The notes: generated from the sequence alone by a model not told the origin. Numbered from the stretch's first letter, positions 33,281 to 42,537 are shown. The stretch: DNA of 48,599 nucleotides from UMGS1696 sp964634795 (GCA_964634795.1 CAZWLL010000013.1:1-48599), one strand, 5' to 3'. Numbers and translations: made by a program.

Positions 33281-34102
33281 TCAAAAGATTTTAACATTCT
33301 TTTCGAATAGATAGGCAGCGCCGTCAAGTGTTAAATTCTTTTGATAAGTGAACTTATTCATTGTATAGGGTATAATATGCTCGGATAATCCACCGGTAGC
33401 GATAAGCGATAATTTCATATCGGAATTCTTAGGGATGATTGCTTCGCGAATATTACGTACAAAACCGTCAATCATATAAATCGTACCGTTAACAACTCCC
33501 GAATTGATTGCTTCATCAGAATCGCGGCCTATGAGGATATTTTCTCGCTGTAAGCGTATATCGCCAAGCAGCGCAGCCGAATCGGATAAAGCTTTCATCG
33601 ACACAGCTAATCCCGGAGTAATTATTGTACCGAGAACATTCTCGTGTTCGTCGACTGTTGTGATTGTGTTTGCCGTACCCATATCGAGAATCACAAGCGG
33701 TACAGATGAAATATGCAATGCTGCTGCAACATTACATACTATATCGGAACCCAACTGTTCGGGATTTTTAATTTTAATTCCGAATCCGGTTTTTTTTCCT
33801 TCGCTTATGATAAACGGATTTTTTCCGCATAAACCGAATGCTACTGATTTTAAAATGTCGGTAAGTTCAGGTACAACCGATGAAATAACCGAGTAATTAA
33901 TCATGTTTTCATCGGAACAGTTTTTTTCGTATGGCTTAAAACCATTTTCGCGAAGAAATGACTTCAAAAACAAAGTGTATTCATCAGCCGAGTAAGGTTT
34001 ATTGGATATCTTAAATGAAGAAAGAATTTTATGGCCTTCGGGCCTCAGTTCGTATACACCAACCGATACTGATGAGTTGCCGATATCAAACGCAAGAAGC
34101 AT
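33281..34102 (-). CDS. coaX: Type III pantothenate kinase
   Basis: 273 residues. ASKHA-fold ATP site FDIGNSSVSVGVY near the N-terminus, LGSDIVCNVAAA (in place of the usual GADR), LDMGTANTITTVD, ITPGLAVSMKAL and INSGVVNGTIYMIDG. It phosphorylates pantothenate, the first step of CoA synthesis. That is useful for a cell with several CoA ligases. The start is ATG 34102, with AGAGGTGG just upstream; the frame extends to 34135 but family members begin MLLAFDIGN. Confidence 0.92.
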   Translation of the reverse strand: MLLAFDIGNSSVSVGVYELRPEGHKILSSFKISNKPYSADEYTLFLKSFLRENGFKPYEKNCSDENMINYSVISSVVPELTDILKSVAFGLCGKNPFIISEGKKTGFGIKIKNPEQLGSDIVCNVAAALHISSVPLVILDMGTANTITTVDEHENVLGTIITPGLAVSMKALSDSAALLGDIRLQRENILIGRDSDEAINSGVVNGTIYMIDGFVRNIREAIIPKNSDMKLSLIATGGLSEHIIPYTMNKFTYQKNLTLDGAAYLFEKNVKIF

Positions 34103-34131
34103 AACCACCTCTATATGAAAAATCACTGCCC

Positions 34132-34165
34132 TCAATTATACAAAATTTGCATTTTGTATAATTGA
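34132..34165 (-). promoter_or_regulatory. Perfect 15-bp inverted repeat at the coaX promoter
   Basis: TCAATTATACAAAAT, TTGC, ATTTTGTATAATTGA. Each arm carries a TATAAT-like box pointing outward. It lies between the upstream ECF gene stop and coaX, 30 bp before the coaX start. It may be an operator, a back-to-back -10, or a weak AT-rich terminator. Confidence 0.6.
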
Positions 34166-34178
34166 ATCTATGGGTTTA

Positions 34179-34703
34179 TCAGATTGTTTTTAACTTCGTT
34201 TTTTCTAAAACCTTAAATAACAGAAACGATGCTATGATACCGAATATTCCCTGTATTAAATTACCGGGTATACTTGATACCGCAGCTAAGCCGTTTCCGA
34301 GCAGCAATGCGGAATATATAAAATATCCGATTACCATCGTTAATTCCGAAGCGATTGAAGCAAGCAAAAAAGATATTGTGCTTGTCAATCTTTTTTTTGA
34401 AAAAACGTACAGAAATCTAAATTCCATAACCATTGCCGTTTTTATAACAAATGTGCCAGGCGCGTAATAAACATACCCCGATAAAATATCCGCAAGCATT
34501 GAACCAACACCTGCCGCAAACCAACTAAACATCGGGTCCAGCAAAACTCCATCGGTCAATACCATACAGTCTCCGAGATTAAGATAACCGTTCATAGGTG
34601 ACGGTATTTGTATAACCATAGTCGAAACACAGGTAAAAACAGATAGTATTGAAGTCAAAACCAGTTTTTTAATTTGCAAATCAGATAGTATCTTATTTCT
34701 CAT
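34179..34703 (-). CDS. ECF transporter S component-like membrane protein
   Basis: 174 residues, about five membrane helices. Segments GYLNLGDCMVLTDGVLLDP and GVGSMLADILSGYVYYAPGTF match the PF07155-type ECF S components, whose ligands include vitamins and queuosine precursors. It is on the same strand as coaX and the PanT-like gene, separated by the 34132-34165 repeat. The ribosome site is weak (GGCAAG). Ligand not determinable. Confidence 0.75.
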   Translation of the reverse strand: MRNKILSDLQIKKLVLTSILSVFTCVSTMVIQIPSPMNGYLNLGDCMVLTDGVLLDPMFSWFAAGVGSMLADILSGYVYYAPGTFVIKTAMVMEFRFLYVFSKKRLTSTISFLLASIASELTMVIGYFIYSALLLGNGLAAVSSIPGNLIQGIFGIIASFLLFKVLEKTKLKTI

Positions 34704-34743
34704 AATAGCTTGCCGTTATTGATTATTATTTGTCACCGCTAAT

Positions 34744-34772
34744 ATTTTAACATTATTTTTCAGATTCTACAA
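34744..34772 (-). promoter_or_regulatory. Predicted promoter of the ECF S-component gene
   Basis: Minus strand TTGTAG (34772-34767), 17 bp, TAAAAT (34749-34744). The rest of the divergent intergenic region (34773-34936) is AT-rich, with one imperfect ATCCG/CGGAT hairpin and nothing else I can name. Confidence 0.6.
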
Positions 34773-34936
34773 TAGAAAAAATACACATATTTATAAAAAA
34801 TCCGGACAGCTGCATTATGCTATATCCCATTATATATCGGATATTATTCGATTTCAAACTTTATGGAAGTATTCAACAAAATACAGCTTGTCTTTTTGTG
34901 TGATTCGACAAAATTCAAAAAAAAACATAAAAAACG

Positions 34937-34965
34937 TGACTTATCGCAAATTATTATGCTATAAT
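34937..34965 (+). promoter_or_regulatory. Predicted promoter of the flavodoxin-like gene
   Basis: TGACTT (34937-34942, weak -35), 17 bp, TATAAT (34960-34965), about 40 bp before the ATG. Confidence 0.55.
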
Positions 34966-35004
34966 AATACTTGTGTTCAAAGTTTATTTTGGAGGTAGTA
35001 TTCT

Positions 35005-35424
35005 ATGAAAATGAGAGTAATGTACTCATCAAAGAAAGGAAAAGTTGCTACATATGCTGAAGCTATAGGTCAGGCATGCGGATGTCTTACCAACGATATT
35101 CCTCCGGCATATCCTGCAGAAAAAGAAAGACTTGTAATTATAGGTGTCACTCTCAAAGGCGAACCTGATGATAAAGTTAGACGTTTCTGCAGTGAGCTCA
35201 TTCCCGCAAGAGCTCAGAACGTAGCATTGTTCGTAGACGGCGAGAAAGATTCCGCAGGTGAAAAGCAGCTTAAGGAAATTCTCAAAACAGCCGGCACAAA
35301 TGTTATCGATGACACATACTATATAAAGTGTGGTATATTCGGCAAGAAGATAACTCTTGAAGAACGTCAAAAAATAGTTGATTGGGCCAGAAAAATTCAA
35401 AATATCGTCGCCGAATCAAATTAA
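35005..35424 (+). CDS. Small flavodoxin-fold-like protein
   Basis: 139 residues. The start MRVMYSSKKGKVATYAEAIGQA resembles the phosphate-binding S/T-x-GxT loop of flavodoxins, and the later LVIIGVTLKGEPDDKVRRF and NVALFVDGEKD fit alternating strands and helices of that fold, but the flavin-binding aromatic residues are not obvious. GGAGG precedes the ATG. It is monocistronic, with its own promoter and terminator. A redox role is only inferred. Confidence 0.5.
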   Translation: MKMRVMYSSKKGKVATYAEAIGQACGCLTNDIPPAYPAEKERLVIIGVTLKGEPDDKVRRFCSELIPARAQNVALFVDGEKDSAGEKQLKEILKTAGTNVIDDTYYIKCGIFGKKITLEERQKIVDWARKIQNIVAESN

Positions 35425-35460
35425 GCATCTTAAAATCAACTGTTAAGCTAAAGAAAGAAT

Positions 35461-35503
35461 TCCACTCACAGGTAAACATATATCGTGCTGAGTGGATTTT
35501 TTT
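35461..35503 (+). terminator. Terminator of the flavodoxin-like gene
   Basis: TCCACTCA/TGAGTGGA (35461-35468 and 35489-35496) followed by TTTTTTT. Confidence 0.9.
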
Positions 35504-35596
35504 GTTAGTCATAATCGGTAATAAGCATTATATTATCGCTCGTCACACTTCCCTCCCAAGTATAAACAATTTTCCGAAATTTTTTTTGAAAAACTA

Positions 35597-35625
35597 TTGC
35601 ATTTACCAAACCGTTGTGATATAAT
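35597..35625 (+). promoter_or_regulatory. Predicted promoter of tRNA-Glu
   Basis: TTGCAT (35597-35602), 17 bp, TATAAT (35620-35625), about 20 bp before the tRNA. Confidence 0.8.
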
Positions 35626-35645
35626 GTAACCGTTCGGTTGAGCAA

Positions 35646-35717
35646 GGCCTGTTGGTCAAGCGGCTAAGACGACGCCCTCTCACGGCGTAATCGGGGGTTC
35701 GATTCCCCCACGGGTCA
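35646..35717 (+). tRNA. tRNA-Glu (anticodon CTC)
   Basis: 72-nt cloverleaf: acceptor GGCCTGT/ACGGGTC with discriminator A, D arm around GGTCAAGCGGCTAAGAC, anticodon stem ACGCC/GGCGT with loop CTCTCAC (anticodon CTC) and T arm GGGGGTTCGATTCCCCC. CCA is not encoded. It reads GAG codons. It is a single tRNA with its own promoter and terminator. Confidence 0.96.
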
Positions 35718-35718
35718 T

Positions 35719-35758
35719 AAAAGCTTTGTTATCTTTATAAGGTAGCGAAGCTTTTTTG
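35719..35758 (+). terminator. Terminator of tRNA-Glu
   Basis: AAGCTT...AAGCTT stem extended by weak pairs, followed by TTTTTTG. Confidence 0.75.
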
Positions 35759-35829
35759 TTTATGTATACGCGATTTTAAATAATCTTATTATGCCCGGCA
35801 TCGTATTCCCTTTTTATTCAATATATATC

Positions 35830-35858
35830 TTGATTTATTAACAATACATCGATATAAT
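35830..35858 (+). promoter_or_regulatory. Predicted promoter of the dCMP deaminase gene cluster
   Basis: TTGATT (35830-35835), 17 bp, TATAAT (35853-35858), 34 bp before the ATG at 35893. With no clear terminator until past 42480 it may serve a long operon. Confidence 0.75.
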
Positions 35859-35892
35859 AAGATAAAGTTTTTATTGTACAGGAGAGTTTTCT

Positions 35893-36381
35893 ATGGAACG
35901 TGTCAGTAAAAATAATTATTATCTCGATATTGCTCAGACAGTATCCGAAAGAAGTACATGCATGCGAAAGCGATATGGTGCTATAATAGTTAAGAATGAT
36001 ATAATCATTGCTACAGGTTATAACGGTGCTCCTCGCGGACGAAAGAATTGCTCTGATATAGGCAGCTGTACACGCGAAAGACTCGGTATTCCGCGTGGTG
36101 AAAGATATGAGCTATGTCGTTCAGTACACAGTGAGGCTAATGCCATAATCGCGGCATCAAGAGAAAATATGCTCGGTGCGTCATTATACATGTGCTGTAC
36201 TGATCCGAAAAACGGAGAAATTGTTCCTAATACAAACTCTTGTATGATGTGTAAAAAGCTTATAATTAACTCAGGTATTTCACGAGTATATATACGTGAC
36301 ACCAAACAGGAATATCGTGAAATATCAGTAACGACATGGATTGATGATGATGACAGTTTAACAGGCATCTTCGGATATTAA
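35893..36381 (+). CDS. Deoxycytidylate (dCMP) deaminase (ComEB-like)
   Basis: 162 residues with the zinc deaminase motifs HSE (H79, E81; VHSEANAI) and CMMC (C117, C120), plus the N-terminal MRKRYGAIIVKND and GYNGAPRG of dCMP deaminases. It converts dCMP to dUMP for thymidylate synthesis. CAGGAGAG precedes the ATG. Normal length. Confidence 0.92.
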   Translation: MERVSKNNYYLDIAQTVSERSTCMRKRYGAIIVKNDIIIATGYNGAPRGRKNCSDIGSCTRERLGIPRGERYELCRSVHSEANAIIAASRENMLGASLYMCCTDPKNGEIVPNTNSCMMCKKLIINSGISRVYIRDTKQEYREISVTTWIDDDDSLTGIFGY

Positions 36382-36415
36382 TAAAAATATTTATATTATT
36401 GCTAGGATGTACTTA

Positions 36416-37033
36416 ATGAAAAAAATAATTTGTGTAATACTTGCCGCAGCAATGCTCATGCTGCCGCTTGCCTCATGCTCCGCCTCACTTGTGAATTTTA
36501 AATACGAAGACGGAAAATTAATCAACAAGAGCCAGAAGCTTGAATACTATCCCGCGCCAAACAACTACGAGCCTGTTTCGGTTGGTGAAGCGTTCGGTTA
36601 TTATAAAAAGACAGACCTTATATTATATGAAATAGAGGGTGAAAACCCCAAAGAATGGTTGACACAGGAGTATGCAGGAAGTGCTACTACTATATTTTAC
36701 TCTACTTCTCTTGAACTTCCGTCGCTGACTGAACTTGAGCCTACTAAAATATACATATGCGGCGGAGATACTGTTACATATGCGGTTGCGACGGTTGAAG
36801 ACGCTGACGTTATTGCGAATATAGTTGACTTGTTTGAAAACGGTACATACGAAGAATGGCCTCTAGTAAACTCCATTCAAACCTATGAATTAAAATTTTA
36901 TTCCGAAGAGAAATATCCGCACATTTATTTTAATTTGACTTACGGTGAGTTTGAAGAAGGCAAATTTATATATGATCGCACCACCAAAAGAAGCGTAAGA
37001 ATCGATGACGCACTCATTGATTATATAAGTTAA
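36416..37033 (+). CDS. Small lipoprotein of unknown function
   Basis: 205 residues. Lipoprotein signal (KKIICVILAAAMLML, then PLASC with Cys near 22). The mature domain has no recognised motif; a later KRSVRIDDALIDYI ends it. AGGA lies 8 nt before the ATG at 36416, preferred over 36407. It is embedded between housekeeping genes, and the next gene follows after 2 bp. Confidence 0.8.
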   Translation: MKKIICVILAAAMLMLPLASCSASLVNFKYEDGKLINKSQKLEYYPAPNNYEPVSVGEAFGYYKKTDLILYEIEGENPKEWLTQEYAGSATTIFYSTSLELPSLTELEPTKIYICGGDTVTYAVATVEDADVIANIVDLFENGTYEEWPLVNSIQTYELKFYSEEKYPHIYFNLTYGEFEEGKFIYDRTTKRSVRIDDALIDYIS

Positions 37034-37035
37034 CA

Positions 37036-37476
37036 ATGGAATACGAGATTACCGAGGCTACTCAATCATCGGTTAAGGACATAGTAAATATCGAGAATAC
37101 ATCATTTACGTGTCCATGGTCGGAGAAAACGTTTAATGATGCTGTAAGCAATGATAATATTGTCGTTTATACTGTTTCCGATCGGCAAGCAATATATGGT
37201 TTTTATTGCCTCATGCATGTCGAGGATGAGGCGGAACTATTAAATATTGCTGTAATGCCATCGCACAGAGGCATTGGACTCGGAAAACAGTTAATGGCAC
37301 ATGCTGTCATGTATGCTCAAACACACGGAATAAATAACATTTATCTTGAAGTCCGTGAATCCAATATTACAGCACAAAACTTATATAAAAAATTCGGGTT
37401 TACTTCAATCGGTATAAGAAAACGATACTATAGTCAACCGATTGAAAATGCGATAGTTATGTTAAGAAAAGTATAA
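37036..37476 (+). CDS. rimI: Ribosomal protein S18-alanine N-acetyltransferase RimI
   Basis: 146 residues of the GNAT fold; the acetyl-CoA loop is VMPSHRGIGLGKQLM, followed by LEVRESNITAQNLYKKFGF, characteristic of RimI. It starts directly after the lipoprotein stop without its own ribosome site, suggesting coupling. It precedes tsaD, as in many Firmicutes, but tsaB and tsaE are not adjacent here. Confidence 0.9.
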   Translation: MEYEITEATQSSVKDIVNIENTSFTCPWSEKTFNDAVSNDNIVVYTVSDRQAIYGFYCLMHVEDEAELLNIAVMPSHRGIGLGKQLMAHAVMYAQTHGINNIYLEVRESNITAQNLYKKFGFTSIGIRKRYYSQPIENAIVMLRKV

Positions 37477-37493
37477 TCCTATTAGAGGTAGAT

Positions 37494-38582
37494 ATGTATA
37501 TTTTTGCGATAGAAAGCTCTTGCGACGAAACATCTGCCGCCGTGATTCAAACACAGGACGATCAGATACATGTTTTATCAAATATAATCGCATCTCAGGT
37601 TGCGACGCATGCTGTTTACGGCGGCGTTGTCCCCGAAATCGCGAGTCGTGCGCATTGTGAGGTAATTTCATCAATTTCGCATGAAGCTATAAATAAAGCC
37701 GGTATTTCAATTAACGATATAAATGCAGTTGCCGTAACTTTTGCACCCGGACTTATCGGACCGCTTCTTGTCGGTGTGAATTTCGTCAAAGCATTAGGTT
37801 TTCGCTTGAATTGCAATGTTATTCCCGTTCAGCACATAGAAGGACACCTGTCTGCCGCTTATATAGAAAACAAATCATTAAAACCTCCGTTTCTTGCTTT
37901 AGCCGTGTCAGGTGGTCATACATCTCTTTATAAGGTTCTTGATTATGTGGATTTTATCGAAATCGGAAGTACAAGAGATGACGCATGCGGTGAAGCATTC
38001 GATAAAGTCGGACGTGTAATGGGTTTGCCGTATCCGGGCGGTGCGGCAATGGACAGACTTGCTTCAGAAGCGTACGAAATGTATGATTACAAACAAAAGG
38101 ATGCTTTATCCTTCCCTTCTCCGGCTGTTAATGATAATTCTTTTGACTTCTCATTCAGCGGTTTGAAAACAGCGGTCATTAATTATATTCACAATGAAAA
38201 GCAAAAGATAAAAGATGATGATTTACCGCACAGTGTTAAGTGCAATGTTGCCGGTGCGTTTACCAATTCTGTTTGTTCCGGAATAACAAAAAAGTTAGCA
38301 GATGCTTTAAAAGAGACGGGAATGAAAACGCTTGTTATGGCAGGAGGAGTTGCGGCAAACACTCATCTTCGCAATTCCGTTGCAGAGCTTTGTAAAAAGA
38401 TGAATGTTGAATTCGTTGTTCCTTCTATTTCTCTCTGCGGTGACAATGCGGCTATGATTGCAGCAAGAGCATATCATATGTATGTCAACAATATTTTTGC
38501 CGATATTAATCTCGATGCATATGCATCAGATGATGATGCACTGAAATACCTCAACACCATAAAGAATAACGTTGAATTTTAA
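37494..38582 (+). CDS. tsaD: tRNA t6A37 threonylcarbamoyltransferase TsaD
   Basis: 362 residues. IESSCDETSAAVI at 6-18, the metal ligands HIEGHL (H114, H118) and SGGHT, then DDACGEAFDKVGR and VMAGGVAANTHLR. It transfers threonylcarbamoyl to A37 of ANN-decoding tRNAs with TsaB/TsaE. AGAGGTAG precedes the ATG. Length slightly above the usual 340. Confidence 0.97.
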   Translation: MYIFAIESSCDETSAAVIQTQDDQIHVLSNIIASQVATHAVYGGVVPEIASRAHCEVISSISHEAINKAGISINDINAVAVTFAPGLIGPLLVGVNFVKALGFRLNCNVIPVQHIEGHLSAAYIENKSLKPPFLALAVSGGHTSLYKVLDYVDFIEIGSTRDDACGEAFDKVGRVMGLPYPGGAAMDRLASEAYEMYDYKQKDALSFPSPAVNDNSFDFSFSGLKTAVINYIHNEKQKIKDDDLPHSVKCNVAGAFTNSVCSGITKKLADALKETGMKTLVMAGGVAANTHLRNSVAELCKKMNVEFVVPSISLCGDNAAMIAARAYHMYVNNIFADINLDAYASDDDALKYLNTIKNNVEF

Positions 38583-38628
38583 TTTTAATCCATAGGTATA
38601 TTTTTGTTTAGATTTGAATTAATGTTTT

Positions 38629-39603
38629 ATGAAAATAACTCCAATATACAAGAATAAATTGATAACGCTTCCGGCCGAAGCTGTCTTGCAGAAACTGGCG
38701 ACTGTTACTAAGGAAGAACTGTCTGTTTTAATATCTGTAATCAATGAACCGCAGTTTGAAGTCACGGAAATGTGTGAAAAACTGGATATGACGGAAAACA
38801 CATTCAAGCGTTCTCTCGATACTTGGATAAAAGCAGGTATTATTGAAACTAATGAGGAAGATCTTTCCAAGAAAAAATCCGACAAGCTTCATACCGCAGA
38901 TAAAAACAGCACCAAAAAAACAGGACGTTTGGTTGCAATTCACTCAACGCTGCCAGGCTACACTTCAGATGAGATGAGTGAGATAATCGAAAAAAGAAGC
39001 GGTACATACGAATTAATTAACTCATGCCAGCAAGTACTCGGCAAGGTCTTCAATGCTCAGGAAACTGCTATAATAATCGGGCTTGCGGATCATCTTTTGC
39101 TGACAGACGAATATATACTTCTTCTCTGTACACATGCAAAACAATCGCAAAAGCCTTCAGTGAGATATATAGAACAATTAGCAATTCATTTTTACGATAA
39201 CAACGTCGTAACTTACGAAGCTTTAGATAACGAATTAAAGCTGATTGAGGAGAGAGCTCCTTTTGAAGCATATGTGCGTGAGTTGTTTGGCATTGGCAAA
39301 CGTGCTCTTGTACAGAAGGAAAAGGATTTCATTATCAAGTGGCACGATAAATATAACTTTTCTAAAGAAATTATAAAAGCGGCATATGAGAGAACAGTCA
39401 GCCAAACGGAAAAACCGAGTTTAAAATATGCTAATGCAATACTTGACAATTGGTTCACCGCAGGTTATACTACTATTGATGAGATAGAAGCTGCGGAAGC
39501 AGAACGGCAAAAGAAAAAAGATGCGAGTTCACAACAATCGAGTTTTTCAACCAATGATTTTTATGAAGCTGCTCTTTTACGTTCATATAAGGAAAATAAA
39601 TAG
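38629..39603 (+). CDS. DnaD-domain replication protein
   Basis: 324 residues: an N-terminal winged-helix-like part (VTEMCEKLDMTENTFKRSLDTWIKAGII) and a C-terminal DnaD/DnaB-like domain (KDFIIKWHDKYNFSKEIIKAAYERT, then KPSLKYANAILDNW). DnaD-like proteins help load the replicative helicase. No clear ribosome site precedes the ATG. It is followed after 6 bp by a DnaI/DnaC-like loader, which supports the function. Confidence 0.85.
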   Translation: MKITPIYKNKLITLPAEAVLQKLATVTKEELSVLISVINEPQFEVTEMCEKLDMTENTFKRSLDTWIKAGIIETNEEDLSKKKSDKLHTADKNSTKKTGRLVAIHSTLPGYTSDEMSEIIEKRSGTYELINSCQQVLGKVFNAQETAIIIGLADHLLLTDEYILLLCTHAKQSQKPSVRYIEQLAIHFYDNNVVTYEALDNELKLIEERAPFEAYVRELFGIGKRALVQKEKDFIIKWHDKYNFSKEIIKAAYERTVSQTEKPSLKYANAILDNWFTAGYTTIDEIEAAEAERQKKKDASSQQSSFSTNDFYEAALLRSYKENK

Positions 39604-39609
39604 GATAGT

Positions 39610-40578
39610 ATGGGAAGACGAGAAAATATCAGACAAGCAAAAGATACAATTGCCTCGCGCAGAAATGAAAGTATCTTGTTATACGAGAGACATGTAAAAG
39701 AAGTATCCTCAGTTTACCCCGAATTCAACAGAATAATTCAGCAGCTCGCATTTACAGGTCCCAGAATAATGGCGTCATCCCTCGGAAAAAAGTTAGAAAG
39801 CGAAAGTGTAGACGAAATACGACGCGAATATGAGAATTTAGTTGCTTTAAAGAAACAATTTCTCGCATCGCATGGTTTTTCCGAAGATTATTGCGATATA
39901 AAATATCACTGCGATAAATGTTCGGACACAGGTTACGTCGGAATAAACATATGTGACTGTTTAAAAAAGGAAATTGTATCGGAAACACTAAAAAATTCGG
40001 GACTGTATTCCCTTATATCAACACAAACCTTCGATACTTTTTCACTTGATTATTATAAAGGCAAGGATCGTATATTTATCGAAAAAAACCTGCAAATTTT
40101 AGAAGAATTCACAAATGAATTTTCAGCGGATAAATTCGATAATTTTATTTTCATGGGGGCTACCGGACTCGGAAAAACTCATCTATCCTCCGCAGTAGCA
40201 CAAAGAATTATCGAAAACGGGTATTATGTCATATACGAATCAGCCTTAACATTATTCTCTGATTATGAAGAAAAGAAATTCGGACGAAGCAGCGGTGACG
40301 CTGATTATGAATTTGATAAATATATAGAATGTGATTTATTACTCATTGATGATCTCGGCTGTGAAATAACAAATGCTTTTATTGTTTCATGTTTATACAA
40401 CGTGATAAATATGAGACTTATACATCATAAATCCACTATAATCAGCACCAACCTGCAAAAGGATGAACTCAGAAAGCGTTATTCTGATCGAATTATCAGC
40501 AGAATATTCGGTGTTTATAAACCATTGGTATTTTACGGCTCAGATATCAGAGAACAGAAAATCAGACAGAGCTTTTAA
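39610..40578 (+). CDS. Helicase-loader ATPase (DnaI/DnaC-like)
   Basis: 322 residues. An N-terminal zinc-binding segment CDKC...CDC (C101, C104, C115, C117) is followed by an AAA+ core with Walker A GATGLGKTH (183-191) and Walker B LLLIDDLG. The end has STNLQKDELRKRYSDRIISRIFG (sensor 2 region). This is the DnaI-like primosomal loader of Firmicutes, paired with the preceding DnaD-domain protein. Confidence 0.88.
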   Translation: MGRRENIRQAKDTIASRRNESILLYERHVKEVSSVYPEFNRIIQQLAFTGPRIMASSLGKKLESESVDEIRREYENLVALKKQFLASHGFSEDYCDIKYHCDKCSDTGYVGINICDCLKKEIVSETLKNSGLYSLISTQTFDTFSLDYYKGKDRIFIEKNLQILEEFTNEFSADKFDNFIFMGATGLGKTHLSSAVAQRIIENGYYVIYESALTLFSDYEEKKFGRSSGDADYEFDKYIECDLLLIDDLGCEITNAFIVSCLYNVINMRLIHHKSTIISTNLQKDELRKRYSDRIISRIFGVYKPLVFYGSDIREQKIRQSF

Positions 40579-40617
40579 TTCAAATACAATTTTTTACAAA
40601 ACAGGAGGATTACTCAA

Positions 40618-41478
40618 ATGAAAATCGGAGCAATGGTCGAATCTTTTAGATTAGGATTCAGAAAAGGTGTTGAAAAAGCAGCTTCTCTCGGAATCGAAGG
40701 TATTCAGGCATATGCAACAGGCGGTGAACTTGGTGCTGAGCAGATGACTGAAGAAAAAATCAAAGAGGCTCTTGACATTGTTAAATCAAACGGTCTTGTT
40801 TTCTCCGCACTTTGCGGTGACTTCGGACATGGATTCATGGACCCGGAACAGAATAAGATATACGTTGAAAAATCAAAGAGAGTTCTTGATCTCGCAAAGA
40901 AACTCGAGTGCAACATAGTTACTACACATATCGGTACTGTTCCCGCAGAAGAAAACGAAACAAAAGAAATTATGCGTAAGGCTTGCCGTGAACTCGCTGA
41001 ATATGCTGACTCAGTCGGTGCAGCTTTCGCGGTTGAAACAGGTCCGGAACCCGGTATCGTTCTCGGTGAATTTCTTGATTCTCTCGGAGCAGGCGGTGTA
41101 AGAGTAAACTTTGACCCTGCAAACCTTGTAATGTGCGTTGATGACAGACCTGAAAATGCTCTTAAGTATATCGGCAAGTATGTTGTTCACACACATGCCA
41201 AAGACGGAATTATGCTTAAGAAAAAGATTGCGGAAAAAATCAGTGTCGGTGAAGAAGCTAAAGAACATCAGGCACTTGCTGATATGGGCATGAAGTACCT
41301 TGAACTTCCTCTTGGTGAAGGAGATGTTAACTTTGATGTATATCTCCCTGCTCTTGCCGCTACAGGATATAACGGATTCCTTACAATCGAACGTGAAGTC
41401 GGTGATACTCCCGAAAAGGATATTGCTTTAGCTGTTGACTTCCTTAAAGAAAAAATCAAAAAGTATAATTTAGGTTGA
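40618..41478 (+). CDS. Sugar phosphate isomerase/epimerase-type TIM barrel
   Basis: 286 residues of the xylose-isomerase-like barrel (PF01261). Metal-site candidates: VVTTHIGTVPA, AVETGPEPG (Glu), NFDPANLVM (Asp), VHTHAKDG (His) and FLTIEREV (Glu). Substrate unknown; homologues act on keto sugars, inosose or hydroxypyruvate. AGGAGG precedes the ATG. Confidence 0.8.
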   Translation: MKIGAMVESFRLGFRKGVEKAASLGIEGIQAYATGGELGAEQMTEEKIKEALDIVKSNGLVFSALCGDFGHGFMDPEQNKIYVEKSKRVLDLAKKLECNIVTTHIGTVPAEENETKEIMRKACRELAEYADSVGAAFAVETGPEPGIVLGEFLDSLGAGGVRVNFDPANLVMCVDDRPENALKYIGKYVVHTHAKDGIMLKKKIAEKISVGEEAKEHQALADMGMKYLELPLGEGDVNFDVYLPALAATGYNGFLTIEREVGDTPEKDIALAVDFLKEKIKKYNLG

Positions 41479-41482
41479 TTCT

Positions 41483-42007
41483 ATGAAATTATTTATTGCT
41501 TCGGATATTCACGGCTCAGCTTATTATACTCGTATTATGCTCCGGCGATATGATGAATCAGGAGCTGATAAGCTTATTCTGCTGGGTGATATACTCTATC
41601 ATGGTCCGAGAAACGATTTACCTCGTGAATATGCTCCTAAAGAAGTTGCGGCAATGCTGAACAAATATGCTTCTGATATTATTGCAGTACGCGGAAATTG
41701 TGAGGCGGAAGTGGACAGTCTTATGCTTGACTTTAACGTAACGTCTGACTATGGCGTAGTATTCATAGATAATAAGACTATATATCTATCTCATGGTCAT
41801 AGAAGCGAACCGAAATTTCATGAAGGAAATGTGTATATCACAGGACATACGCACATTCCTCATGATTTTACCGATAAGGGTGTGAGATATCTAAACCCGG
41901 GTTCAATATCAATTCCGAAGAATTTCACTAAGCATTCGGCTATTATATATGAAAACGGTGAATTCAAATGGATTGACATTGAATCAAGTGAAACATATCT
42001 TCTTTGA
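41483..42007 (+). CDS. YfcE-like metallophosphodiesterase
   Basis: 174 residues. ASDIHGS (DxH), LLGDILYHGP (GD), VRGNCE (GNxE), SHGHR and TGHTHIP follow the order of YfcE/MJ0936-type phosphodiesterases. It starts 4 bp after the preceding gene. Natural substrate unknown. Confidence 0.87.
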   Translation: MKLFIASDIHGSAYYTRIMLRRYDESGADKLILLGDILYHGPRNDLPREYAPKEVAAMLNKYASDIIAVRGNCEAEVDSLMLDFNVTSDYGVVFIDNKTIYLSHGHRSEPKFHEGNVYITGHTHIPHDFTDKGVRYLNPGSISIPKNFTKHSAIIYENGEFKWIDIESSETYLL

Positions 42008-42024
42008 TATTTACGGAGTAAAAG

Positions 42025-42480
42025 ATGAAAATTGCCGAGGCTCTTATCGAAAGATCCGATATACAAAAAAGAATAGAGCAATTACGTGAAAGGCTGTCTA
42101 ATAACGCTTTAGTTCAAGAGGGAGAAGAACCTTCCGAAAATCCCGACGAACTTATTGCGGAGCTTGACGGTCTCGAGACACGTCTCTATACGCTTATTTC
42201 AAAGATAAACCTCACAAATGCCGCTACGCAAGCTGATGGGATGACTATAACCGAAATGCTTGCAATGCGTGACTGCCTTGCTCAAAAAAACGATGTATTA
42301 CGCGATTTTTTGCGGACAGCAAGTCAGAAGTGCATAAGAGGCAGAGGCAGTGAAATAATAGTAAAAAGCACGGTTTCGGTATCCGAATGTCAAAAAACAG
42401 TTGACTCGATATCCAAACAACTTCGAGAACTCGATACTCGTATACAAGGCTTGAATTGGAATACCGATTTGATTGAATAA
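42025..42480 (+). CDS. DIP1984-family helical protein
   Basis: 151 residues, largely alpha-helical and coiled-coil. MKIAEALIERSDIQKRIEQL and TEMLAMRDCL match the DIP1984/septicolysin-like family of unknown function. It follows the YfcE-like gene by 17 bp and ends the run of housekeeping genes; a weak TCCGA/TCGGA hairpin (42501-42520) follows. Confidence 0.65.
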   Translation: MKIAEALIERSDIQKRIEQLRERLSNNALVQEGEEPSENPDELIAELDGLETRLYTLISKINLTNAATQADGMTITEMLAMRDCLAQKNDVLRDFLRTASQKCIRGRGSEIIVKSTVSVSECQKTVDSISKQLRELDTRIQGLNWNTDLIE

Positions 42481-42537
42481 CTTTATCGTCAGTGAAACCA
42501 TCCGAATTTTTCAAGTCGGATATTATATCACTTAGTG

